Source: JADHUC01 sp964617665 (lineage in GTDB: Bacteria; Planctomycetota; Planctomycetia; Pirellulales; Pirellulaceae). Taken from it: a stretch of DNA of 11,392 nt. Shown here one piece after another: positions 1 to 6,755 of this stretch. The translations under genes and the position numbers were made by a program. The notes under the pieces were generated by a model that had not been told where the DNA came from, did not search any database, and was given only the letters and a program-made list of their open reading frames with translations. The stretch's first letter is position 1, and every line of letters begins with the position of its first letter. The stretch lies in the NCBI GenBank assembly GCA_964617665.1, contig CAZUAH010000449.1, forward strand, positions 1-11,392, read 5' to 3'.

Positions 1-11
1 AATCCGAGCCG

Positions 12-2798
12 CTACTTCATGGCCACGCGCTCGCAGAGTGCGCCGCCGGACCCGTCACTCGGAGTTGAAGTATTCTCCAACTCAACAAACGCCAGTGTGT
101 GGCGCGCTGTATCCGCCGCTTCGCCCTCTGGAATGATCCAAGGGGGATCGTCAGGTCCGACAAGAGGAACGGGCAACGGGCGCGAGCCGTTCCTGTTTAT
201 GTCGTCGATGAGCATCAGCACATCGAGCGACGAGATAGCGTTGTTGCCACTTGGATCAAGATAGAGTGGTGGCACATTCGGTTCGACGGGAGGAACGGGC
301 AATGGGCGCGAGCCGTTTCTGTTTATGTCGTCAACGAGAGCGAGCACATCGAGCGGCGAAAGACCACCGTCAATGTTCACGTCGAGGTAGTTGAAAGGTG
401 ACTGCCAGGGCGTCTGCCGAAGTGGCGATATCGCCAATTGATAGGCACTGAGGTTGCCGAAGCCATCACCATCGGGATCATCAAGTGGGCCTAAGCTTAG
501 ATCGCCGATGAGTCGCCGTTCCCAGTTGTCTGGAAGGTCATCCTTGTCCAGATCGAGCGATGTTCGGCCAGGGTGAGTCCCCAACCTGGGACCATCGGGA
601 CCGTTGCCCACTTCGGCGTATTCGACCGAGTTGACCAGCTTGTCGCCGTCAGGATCGTCCGCGGCGCCATAAGCGAGCGTTCTGAAGTAGCGGCGTTCCC
701 AGTTGTCCGCTAAACCGTCGGCGTCCGTGTCATTGTCTTTCTGGGTGGGATCCATGCCATCGGCGAATTGAGGCGTTGTGCTGGTCAGGAATTCTTCCAC
801 GTTGTACGCCAGATCGCCGTCGGGGTCTCCATAGGGATTGGCACCTAGTGCGTCGAAGTACCCCCTTTCCCAATTGTCGTCAAGTCTATTGTTGTCGGTA
901 TCATTGGCGGTAGCCAGCCGGTCCTCCGCCTGCTTGCCCGAGGGTACGTAGCCACGGTCTCGGTCGATAGCTTCATAGTCGCGAGGAACCACCCAGGCAA
1001 CCAGCTCGCCCTCGTGGTCGTTATTCACCGTGGACCACCAGTATCCACCCGGACCGACGAAGACGAAAGGAGCGTCCTCGTACGGCGCCACATACAGTCG
1101 ATCTGTTTGCACGTAGATAACGACCTTATGGCTATTCAAGTCGATGTTGGCCACGCGGCCAGACACGACGGCGCGTTGATTATCATCGGTTCCCGGATCT
1201 TCACCTAGCGTGAGGATCTCAATCGTGGAGTCGCCCGGCGACTGGATATCGATGACGATTGATTCCGTGTGCACGTTCCCCGCGCCGTCAATGGCTACGA
1301 CCGTTACTTCTGCAGGTCCGAGATACAGGTCTCCCGTATAGAATTCGACCGTATCGGAGTCGCCTACAATTCGACCGCGGCTGCTCTCCCACCGAAACCG
1401 AACGGGCGCAATCGCACCCGGCTCGACAGTGGCTCGCACCGTTGTCTTCTCTCCCAGACTCAACGACGTATCGTCCGCAGCCAAGCCGGTAACAATGGTT
1501 GCACTGCCATCGAAGTCCAACGTGAATAGATCGCGCACGACCTCATACTGAAACTTGCAGCGCAGATCGTAAGTCTCTTGCCCCAGAGTCTGAGTGAAGC
1601 CTCCTACCCCGTAGTACTCTTCAGGACCGTCCTGGATGCCTGGATTGCCGTGACCGGTTTCCGACTTCGTTTTGTGCCATTCATCATTCCACTCGAACAG
1701 CCCTATGCCGTCCACGAGGCCGGGCAGTCGGGCATCCATAATCAGGTCGACTAAGCCTTCGGCGACTTGTTGACTTGTGAGCCCACCCTTTCGGTATTGG
1801 GGATACCATGGATGGAGAAGTTGCTGAACGTCCGAGACAGGTGTGGGGCTGCCGGGCAGGCCGGTCTCGCTGACGACCAAGGGAGAGCCGGGGAATTCCT
1901 CTTCGACTGCTTCAGCGAGCGCCTTCAGATACCCGGAGAACGGCCTCCCTGTCACGGGACCTGGCTGATGATCCCGGACTAGCTCGGGGTCGTATGGATA
2001 AGCGTTGATGGAGTAGTAGTCCATCCGGACGCTAACCCGAGCACCATCAGTGCGCAAGAGGTCTTTACCTGGATGGGGTGCCCATGCCACCCAGCTAGAG
2101 AGACCTGCGAACGGGGGTTCACTCAGGCGTGTCTTGATGTGGTCGCGGATCCTTCCCAGATATGTCTCTAATCTCTGGTAATCCTTAACCAACTCAAACT
2201 CATTCGCAATTTCCCAGGCAAAAATGCGATCCAGCGCCCCGGCGTTCGCGACTTCGTCAATCACAGCATTCACCGCCCCCTTTGCGTCCTCCAATGCGCT
2301 GGGGCTGTCAATATCCTCTGGGACGAATATGTCGCGAATAATCCAGAAGCCGAGTTCGCGCACACCGTCATAAAACATGGCCGGCATGCTTCGCGGGTAG
2401 ACCCGCAAGACGACTGGATCGCTGGCGTCACGAAACTGGCCTAGGCGACGCAGATCATCCCCAATTCGCCTCTCGCGCACGCTGTCCGATACACCCTGAC
2501 CGGGCTCATACGGGGAGTAACCGATGATATTCAGAAAGACTGGCTCGCCATCGCGAAGGAATGTACCGTCCGCAATCGTGAAGGGAAACGAACTCGCTTC
2601 GGCCTCGGGAGTACTCACTAGGTCAGCGGAGAGAAGCGTCTCAGGTACAGCCGGTATCTCCCGAGCGGCCGGGAGCCAATCGCCAAGACCATCCGCTGCA
2701 GCCAGGAGTCGGCGGTCCTCAAGCACCTCAACGCGCAGAACGCGATACTTTTTCTGCCACCTACCGGATTTCGACCTGGCGCGGCGTTTTGACGACAT
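12..2798 (-). CDS. Secreted clan GH-A-like glycoside hydrolase with Ig-like, TSP3-like and dockerin parts
   Basis: 928-residue secreted protein. A basic N-terminus leads into LEDRRLL (residues 26-32), the planctomycete export motif (PF07595 type). Residues ~71-425 look like a TIM-barrel hydrolase of clan GH-A. WEIANE puts a probable acid/base at Glu200, VVSETG a probable nucleophile at Glu311, and LFEWNDEW (367-374) resembles the usual late-barrel aromatic strand. Residues ~433-520 look Ig/PKD-like, and ~525-625 form a second beta-rich part (YVAPYEDAPF) of a kind seen beside glycosidases. Three acidic repeats of the pattern D-x-D-x-L-x-DNWER then DPDGD follow (~634-790), then two dockerin-type calcium loops (~805-870) and an acidic tail. 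The start has GAGGGG just upstream. It lies 143 bases after the anti-sigma-like gene on the same strand. The substrate cannot be told from the sequence; endo-glucanase or mannanase-like activity is possible. The fold and export calls are firm, the exact GH family is not. Confidence 0.85.
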   Translation of the reverse strand: MSSKRRARSKSGRWQKKYRVLRVEVLEDRRLLAAADGLGDWLPAAREIPAVPETLLSADLVSTPEAEASSFPFTIADGTFLRDGEPVFLNIIGYSPYEPGQGVSDSVRERRIGDDLRRLGQFRDASDPVVLRVYPRSMPAMFYDGVRELGFWIIRDIFVPEDIDSPSALEDAKGAVNAVIDEVANAGALDRIFAWEIANEFELVKDYQRLETYLGRIRDHIKTRLSEPPFAGLSSWVAWAPHPGKDLLRTDGARVSVRMDYYSINAYPYDPELVRDHQPGPVTGRPFSGYLKALAEAVEEEFPGSPLVVSETGLPGSPTPVSDVQQLLHPWYPQYRKGGLTSQQVAEGLVDLIMDARLPGLVDGIGLFEWNDEWHKTKSETGHGNPGIQDGPEEYYGVGGFTQTLGQETYDLRCKFQYEVVRDLFTLDFDGSATIVTGLAADDTSLSLGEKTTVRATVEPGAIAPVRFRWESSRGRIVGDSDTVEFYTGDLYLGPAEVTVVAIDGAGNVHTESIVIDIQSPGDSTIEILTLGEDPGTDDNQRAVVSGRVANIDLNSHKVVIYVQTDRLYVAPYEDAPFVFVGPGGYWWSTVNNDHEGELVAWVVPRDYEAIDRDRGYVPSGKQAEDRLATANDTDNNRLDDNWERGYFDALGANPYGDPDGDLAYNVEEFLTSTTPQFADGMDPTQKDNDTDADGLADNWERRYFRTLAYGAADDPDGDKLVNSVEYAEVGNGPDGPRLGTHPGRTSLDLDKDDLPDNWERRLIGDLSLGPLDDPDGDGFGNLSAYQLAISPLRQTPWQSPFNYLDVNIDGGLSPLDVLALVDDINRNGSRPLPVPPVEPNVPPLYLDPSGNNAISSLDVLMLIDDINRNGSRPLPVPLVGPDDPPWIIPEGEAADTARHTLAFVELENTSTPSDGSGGALCERVAMK
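155..359 (-). repeat. Duplicated dockerin-coding segment (126-base period)
   Basis: Bases 155-233 and 281-359 align without gaps at an offset of 126 bases (42 codons), with roughly 68 of 79 positions identical. Both copies encode LDVLxLxDDINRNGSRPLPVP, the second helix of each dockerin loop plus the linker. The near-identity at the DNA level, including the linker, indicates recent duplication or gene conversion within the domain rather than old divergence of the two halves. Confidence 0.85.
429..899 (-). repeat. Three TSP3-like acidic repeats in the hydrolase
   Basis: Residues ~634-790 of the hydrolase contain three copies of a module with D-x-D-x-x-x-L-x-DNWER, a short hydrophobic stretch, then DPDGD and an Asn before an aromatic or acidic segment. 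Spacing is about 55-60 residues. Such Asp-rich modules are known calcium-binding spacers (thrombospondin type 3-like) in PVC-group extracellular proteins. Here they probably form a stiff stalk between the catalytic part and the dockerin. Confidence 0.75.
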
Positions 2799-2941
2799 TG
2801 GTCCCCTCGCTTGTCCGATCGCCCCGCGAGTGCCCGTACACCGGAATCAAATCGGCGGCGCTAACCCACGTTTGTGCTAACAGTCGTTTTCAAGTGGCAC
2901 CAGCGCATGCTCTCTGGGAATGGCGGCAAGTCCACTACTAC
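2799..2941 (-). other. Gap between anti-sigma-like gene and hydrolase gene
   Basis: This 143-base same-strand gap holds the GAGGGG ribosome binding site of the hydrolase gene, a few bases before its ATG. No hairpin followed by a T-run was seen after the anti-sigma-like gene, so read-through is possible. I found no promoter I could defend. A GTTAGC hexamer occurs twice 16 bases apart, which may be chance. Confidence 0.5.
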
Positions 2942-4471
2942 TCATTGGGGCCTGGGGTTTTCCACGTTGTCGAACTCGTAGAGCTTAACCTCTTCGGATC
3001 GTCTATCCACATGCAGCACCAGTTCTGCGAAACCGTGCTCGCGGTGTGTTGAATTCAGGAGCCGTAGGCTCTTGCTGCCGGGCGTCGTGATCTCGCGCAT
3101 TCCGACCCCAGTCGCAAACTGCTCATACCCCGCAATGATAAGACATGGTACTTTGCCGGCCGCTTTGCCCGGAATATCTGCGCGTATCGGAATATCTGCG
3201 CGGATGATGAGTGCTGCATCAGTATTTCTTACGTCTGCCGGACACAGTTCCTTCGTGCGCGAGTCGAAGATTCCTCCCGGCTCGTCTCCCCGAACGACTT
3301 CTACAAACGCATTGTCGGTGCCAGATCGAACGCGGAACCTGAAGCCGTGTGTCAGTCCGTGGGGACTGTAGCGATCGGGCACTCCGACCCCGTATACCGC
3401 GGCGAATGTGTGGAAGGAAAGGAGAGACGACCGCGGTCCGCCAATTACCACGAGCGGTGTGGCCGGGGGAGCCTTGGGTTCGTTGACTCGCTCGGATTCC
3501 AGCAAACGAATCGTCTCAAGTCTCCTCCCGAGTTCTGAAAGAGATTTGACAAGGAACGAATATGCCACGGCGTCACCAAACCCGATGCGGTCTCTAAAAT
3601 CAGGAAACTGTTCTTCGGGGTCAACGTCTCTATCGCGAGTGAAATTCGTATTGGGAATTGCGACGCTGATGTCCTCGTCTGAACCGACGAACGGTCGCCA
3701 GAACTCTTCAAAGTCGCCCTGATCTGGCGGGTCCAGGACGATCCCCTGCTTCGATAGGTGCGCCAAACGTGGCCGGATGGGCTGCGGTGGCGCGTGCCGC
3801 TCAGAATCCGGATAGTAGTCGACGTCCGCAGTCAACTGAATTCGCTCGCCGGTCAGGTCGTATGAATGGTCTTTGCTCCTGTAGGCAGTTATTGGTTCGA
3901 CGGACTTCGGAGGCATGTCGTCACCTTCGTACACGACGATTGGTCGGACTCTTGGGTGCGGCCGGAAAGTCACTCGCCGGACCCAGCGAGCGTCTACCTT
4001 GGCGACGACCCTCACGGTGTCGGGACTGACGACCGCGTAGTTCCCCGTCACCGGTTCTTTGAGCCCGAGCACTTTGATTAGGTCGTCCATCTCACGAAGC
4101 ACTTCCTCCCGCCCACGGCGATAACCTTCACGCTCGCCCTGAGCTTGGCCCCGGGCGTAGCCGACAGTTCCGGCACCTACGCCAACACCTGCCGCCGTCG
4201 CCCCGGCACCGAGAACCACCTTGCGAAGGAATCTTCTCCGGCTTGCGACTACCTTTGTCGTCTGTTGTGGAGCCTGCTTAAGTATCAGCTGTTCTAGCTC
4301 CGCGTTCATCCTGTCAGCGCACGTGGGGCACGACTGAAGGTGTTGGTCCAACGCATCGGGGGGCGGGTCAGTGCGGGCGTATTCTTCGAACTGATCGGCC
4401 GTCAGGTGCGGCCCGCGTGGTTCGTCTGGTATCAGCCCCAATTCGGTGCGTAGGTTCTCTACGGGGTCCAT
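2942..4471 (-). CDS. Zinc-finger anti-sigma-like membrane protein with Tat-like anchor and C-terminal sensor-like domain
   Basis: 509 residues, the likely regulator of the sigma factor encoded 10 bases upstream. The N-terminus carries His44-x3-Cys48-x2-Cys51 (HLQSCPTC), the zinc motif of ZAS/zf-HC2 anti-sigma factors that hold ECF sigma factors in the cytoplasm. SRRRFLRK (78-85) and a Gly/Ala-rich hydrophobic stretch (~86-105) follow; this matches a Tat signal core but sits internally and may act as a single membrane anchor. Residues ~108-135 are charged and probably helical. Residues ~140-330 are unassigned. Residues ~338-505 include VVIGGPRSS (341-349), AALIIRADIP (419-428) and LIIAGYEQFATGVG (444-457), which read as strands and loops of an alpha/beta domain, possibly ligand-binding. 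A short AAGG lies upstream of the ATG. The anti-sigma role rests on the zinc motif plus gene order; the job of the C-terminal domain is unknown. Confidence 0.8.
   Translation of the reverse strand: MDPVENLRTELGLIPDEPRGPHLTADQFEEYARTDPPPDALDQHLQSCPTCADRMNAELEQLILKQAPQQTTKVVASRRRFLRKVVLGAGATAAGVGVGAGTVGYARGQAQGEREGYRRGREEVLREMDDLIKVLGLKEPVTGNYAVVSPDTVRVVAKVDARWVRRVTFRPHPRVRPIVVYEGDDMPPKSVEPITAYRSKDHSYDLTGERIQLTADVDYYPDSERHAPPQPIRPRLAHLSKQGIVLDPPDQGDFEEFWRPFVGSDEDISVAIPNTNFTRDRDVDPEEQFPDFRDRIGFGDAVAYSFLVKSLSELGRRLETIRLLESERVNEPKAPPATPLVVIGGPRSSLLSFHTFAAVYGVGVPDRYSPHGLTHGFRFRVRSGTDNAFVEVVRGDEPGGIFDSRTKELCPADVRNTDAALIIRADIPIRADIPGKAAGKVPCLIIAGYEQFATGVGMREITTPGSKSLRLLNSTHREHGFAELVLHVDRRSEEVKLYEFDNVENPRPQ
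3170..3202 (-). repeat. 18-base tandem duplication inside the anti-sigma-like gene
   Basis: The 15-base string CGGAATATCTGCGCG occurs at 3170-3184 and again at 3188-3202. The 18-base period leaves the reading frame intact and encodes IRADIP twice (residues ~423-434). It looks like a slippage duplication within the C-terminal domain, next to the strand AALIIRADIP. Confidence 0.9.
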
Positions 4472-4481
4472 AGTACCTTGC

Positions 4482-5114
4482 CTAATGAAAGTCCCTCAGG
4501 TTCCTCTTGAGACGATGCAGTGCTCGGTGATGCCTCGTCCTGGCCCAATTCGTGGCCTGGCAAATATCTAGTTCACTCCATCCGCGTGGGTTGTTATCCA
4601 GACGAAGCAAGCAACCAATGGGCTCGAATTCCCAATTCCGCGAGTACCTGAGGTGAAGGACGGCGCGGTCAGTCTCCTTCAACTCGCCCTGGGCCGCGCG
4701 AAGGGCCTTCGTAGCACGCTTAGTCTCCTCGTCGTCAATGACCTCCTCCGCGGGAGATGGTCGAAGGTCTTGCTGCCCTCCCTCCACGTCTTTGATGCCC
4801 CCTGTGGGGATCACTTTGGTGCGCTTCTTGTCTCCCTCTATCTTCTTCAGGTAGAAGTGTTTCCAGCAGGTTTTTATGTATAGTAACAGACCTTTCCCTG
4901 GGCAGAAGCGTTCGATCGCGGTGTCCATGCCGCCCGCCCAGAAGTCTTGCCAGTACTCTTGCCCTCGTTCTTCGCCTAGATTTTTGACTGCACAATCCTC
5001 CCAGTATCGCTTCCTCTCGGTCGGGTCCAACAGTAGTCTGTGGATCTTCTCCTTGGAGGGGTTCGGATAGAGGTCCCGAAGATCAGCCCGAATCTCATCG
5101 AAGACCTTGCTCAT
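4482..5114 (-). CDS. Divergent ECF-type RNA polymerase sigma factor
   Basis: 210 residues. The C-terminal half fits sigma region 4: ELKETDRAVLHLRYSRNWEF (~144-163) is the helix that precedes the helix-turn-helix, and ELDICQATNWARTRHHRALH with RLKRNLRDF (181-209) would be the DNA-recognition helix that reads the -35 element. The segment between them, IGCLLRLDNNPRGWS, is longer than in typical ECF proteins. The first half is only weakly like region 2: YWQDFWAGGMDTAIERF (54-70) and LLLYIKTCWKHFYLKKIEGDKKR (~77-98) could be its core-binding and -10 helices. A weakly conserved, acidic linker (~107-130) joins the halves. The ATG at 5114 has AGGAG 10 bases upstream. The zinc-finger anti-sigma-like gene begins 10 bases after the stop, which strengthens the call. 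It could belong to an unassigned ECF group; the target promoters are unknown. Confidence 0.8.
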   Translation of the reverse strand: MSKVFDEIRADLRDLYPNPSKEKIHRLLLDPTERKRYWEDCAVKNLGEERGQEYWQDFWAGGMDTAIERFCPGKGLLLYIKTCWKHFYLKKIEGDKKRTKVIPTGGIKDVEGGQQDLRPSPAEEVIDDEETKRATKALRAAQGELKETDRAVLHLRYSRNWEFEPIGCLLRLDNNPRGWSELDICQATNWARTRHHRALHRLKRNLRDFH

Positions 5115-5127
5115 GAGTTCTGAACTC
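5115..5127 (-). promoter_or_regulatory. Perfect palindrome between ribosome binding site and sigma start
   Basis: GAGTTC-T-GAACTC is a perfect 6-1-6 inverted repeat directly touching the ATG of the sigma gene. Its distal arm overlaps the AGGAG ribosome binding site (complement at 5125-5129). One central base is too short for an RNA hairpin loop, so if functional it is more likely a protein-binding site on DNA. It could also be chance. Confidence 0.4.
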
Positions 5128-5132
5128 CTGAC

Positions 5133-5161
5133 GCAAGCCCTCTTCTGTTAGTTAGGCTTGC
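5133..5161 (-). promoter_or_regulatory. Inverted repeat in the sigma gene leader
   Basis: GCAAGCC (5133-5139) and GGCTTGC (5155-5161) are perfect 7-base complements separated by 15 bases, just upstream of the sigma ribosome binding site. In the transcript they could form a hairpin with a 15-base loop; in DNA they could be an operator. No T-run follows, so it is not a standard terminator. Confidence 0.45.
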
Positions 5162-5526
5162 TTATTCGCGCGCGTTACAACAATTCCGGAGAAAAAAGGG
5201 GATCCTTTCAGATTCACCTTATCACACCCGATCTCCAAACACCACTTCTTATTGAGACTTTCCAACCCTTTCTAACGATCCGAACTGGGCTATGGAATCC
5301 GTGCTCTTCGGCCTTCCGGGTATTCCCGAAAAACTGATGAGAGTTCCTGTAACGTTTTCTTCCGCCGAAGACTAATAACTCCATAGATCAACGACGTCGC
5401 CACTCTTGTTGCTTCCAGGAAACGGATGTGGCGAGAACAGCATTGCGGTTGGGGATCGCCTAACGGAGAGCAGGAACACCGCGTGAACAGTTGAAGTAAG
5501 ACGGTCATTTACGGAGGAACGAACCA

Positions 5527-6657
5527 ATGACCACCGCTAGCACCATATCGAAGACGCGACAGAAGGAAGTGGCAATAGGCTGCGACAAATGCGTACTCCC
5601 CAAAGAGTACGCCGGCGCGAGCTTCGGCAAACAGGCCAATCTCAGCGCCGTCTGCAACTTCTGCAGCGAGTTCAGGAAGCGGGAATTTCTAGGCGAAGAA
5701 CAACTTCACCGCGACCTAGATCTCGCCACAGACGAGAAAGTAGGCGTGACCGTCAGCGGGGGAAAAGACTCCGCCTTCGCTTGGGGATGGCTTGTCGAAA
5801 AACTCGGCCCGGAAAAAGTGGTTGCCCTACACCATTACAAGGCCGGCCTGCGTCATCCGCTGGCACGAGAGAACCTCGCCCAGATCGCGAAACGCACCCG
5901 CCTGATCGAACTGGTGGACCGCGAGTTTCTTCCCCGCTTCAGGGAGAATCTCCGGGCGCTCCTCAGGCGCCCCGATCCCGCGATGGTTCGAGTTGCACTG
6001 TGCGCTGGTTGTCGGGCAGGAATAACCGTCGACTTGTTCAGGAAGTTGGCAGACGAAGACTACAGCATCACAAAAGTCGTCAATGCCGCATCATATCTTG
6101 AGCTGGCGCCCTTCAAGGCGGCCCTGATGAACGAGAAAGGAGAAGGCGATGAAACGCGCGGATTGGTCCAAGGCCTCGTCGAGAATGAACTGTACGAGCA
6201 CAAGGGGAACCTCCTCACGGTACTGAAGGATGCCGGACTGTGCCACGAATCCTCTTTCCATAAGGAGGCCGGCAAGAATCTGTCACGGGGGATCTCCTAT
6301 TTCGACTTCTTTGACTACTTCGAGAACGACCCACTCGTCACCCGGCAATACGTCCAAGCGGAACTCGACTATGAGCTGCCGAGCGGCGACGACTGGCACT
6401 TCGACTGCCTCGTCGAAATGTTCAAGGACCTCTTCTACTACGGCCTCTTGGGTTACACGGAAACGGACTTTCACCTTGCGGAGCAAGTTCGATACGAACT
6501 TCTGCCTCGCGAGGAAGCCATCGAAATGCTGCTCGCAAAGCGGAAGAGAATCGTCACCGAAAGCGACCGAGTGATCGAGCAAGCCGGGCACCTTGGCTGC
6601 GGCGACGAGACGGTGCGGCAGTTGCGGGCGTTCGTCGATCAGAGCAAGTACCTCTAA
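5527..6657 (+). CDS. PP-loop ATPase, N-acetyl sugar amidotransferase (WbpG/PseA) type
   Basis: 376 residues, cytoplasmic. Cys19-x2-Cys22 (CDKCVLP) and Cys43-x2-Cys46 (CNFC) form the N-terminal zinc-ribbon-like part seen in WbpG/PseA-type enzymes. SGGKDS (77-82) is the PP-loop of N-type ATP pyrophosphatases, which adenylate a substrate before nitrogen or sulfur transfer. ARENLAQI (113-120), Cys159-x2-Cys162 (CAGC), DDWHFDC (288-294) and LLGYTETDFHLAEQVR (307-322) before REEA (328-331) also recall that family. The paired cysteines plus Cys294 could hold an Fe-S cluster as in TtuA/TtcA enzymes; this is inference. A GGAGG (5513-5517) lies 9 bases before the ATG. Family members that amidate sugars use HisH/HisF-like ammonia partners, and none is present here. 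The substrate is therefore open: a surface sugar is most likely, a thiolation target is the alternative. The large secreted-protein gene follows after 98 bases. Confidence 0.8.
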   Translation: MTTASTISKTRQKEVAIGCDKCVLPKEYAGASFGKQANLSAVCNFCSEFRKREFLGEEQLHRDLDLATDEKVGVTVSGGKDSAFAWGWLVEKLGPEKVVALHHYKAGLRHPLARENLAQIAKRTRLIELVDREFLPRFRENLRALLRRPDPAMVRVALCAGCRAGITVDLFRKLADEDYSITKVVNAASYLELAPFKAALMNEKGEGDETRGLVQGLVENELYEHKGNLLTVLKDAGLCHESSFHKEAGKNLSRGISYFDFFDYFENDPLVTRQYVQAELDYELPSGDDWHFDCLVEMFKDLFYYGLLGYTETDFHLAEQVRYELLPREEAIEMLLAKRKRIVTESDRVIEQAGHLGCGDETVRQLRAFVDQSKYL

Positions 6658-6744
6658 TTCGAGTTTTGAGGTTGCGCACTCGTGTGAATTCTGCGGCCGG
6701 CGGCTCGTCCGTTGCTGGTCGCCATAAACAGTACAGCCAAATAC

Positions 6745-6748
6745 GGAG
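6745..6748 (+). promoter_or_regulatory. Ribosome binding site fixing the start of the large secreted protein
   Basis: GGAG lies 7 bases before the ATG at 6756. The same frame is open back to a TTG at 6666, but that start has no comparable site and would put 30 extra residues ahead of the basic export signal. The ATG at 6756 is therefore preferred. Confidence 0.7.
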
Positions 6749-6755
6749 CAGAGCC

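Larger units (their letters stand above)
5115..5526. other. Divergent intergenic region
   Basis: This 412-base region must hold the promoters of both the sigma operon and the PP-loop gene. Besides the two inverted repeats near the sigma start, it contains an A-rich patch (~5190-5197) and small imperfect hairpins around 5312-5331. No -35/-10 pair with proper spacing was convincing on either strand. A 72-codon minus-strand frame at 5508-5290 lacks a ribosome binding site and is not counted as a gene. Confidence 0.6.

Noticed and set aside
5342..5360. TGTAACG shared by both strands of the divergent spacer as a possible sigma-dependent promoter element
   Set aside because: A seven-base match with different flanks and no matching second element is within chance.
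5290..5508. 72-codon minus-strand open frame in the divergent spacer
   Set aside because: No ribosome binding site before its ATG, no recognisable domain, and it ends inside the region needed for promoters.
6666..6755. Upstream TTG start for the large secreted protein
   Set aside because: No good ribosome binding site, and the export signal fits the ATG at 6756, which has GGAG 7 bases before it.
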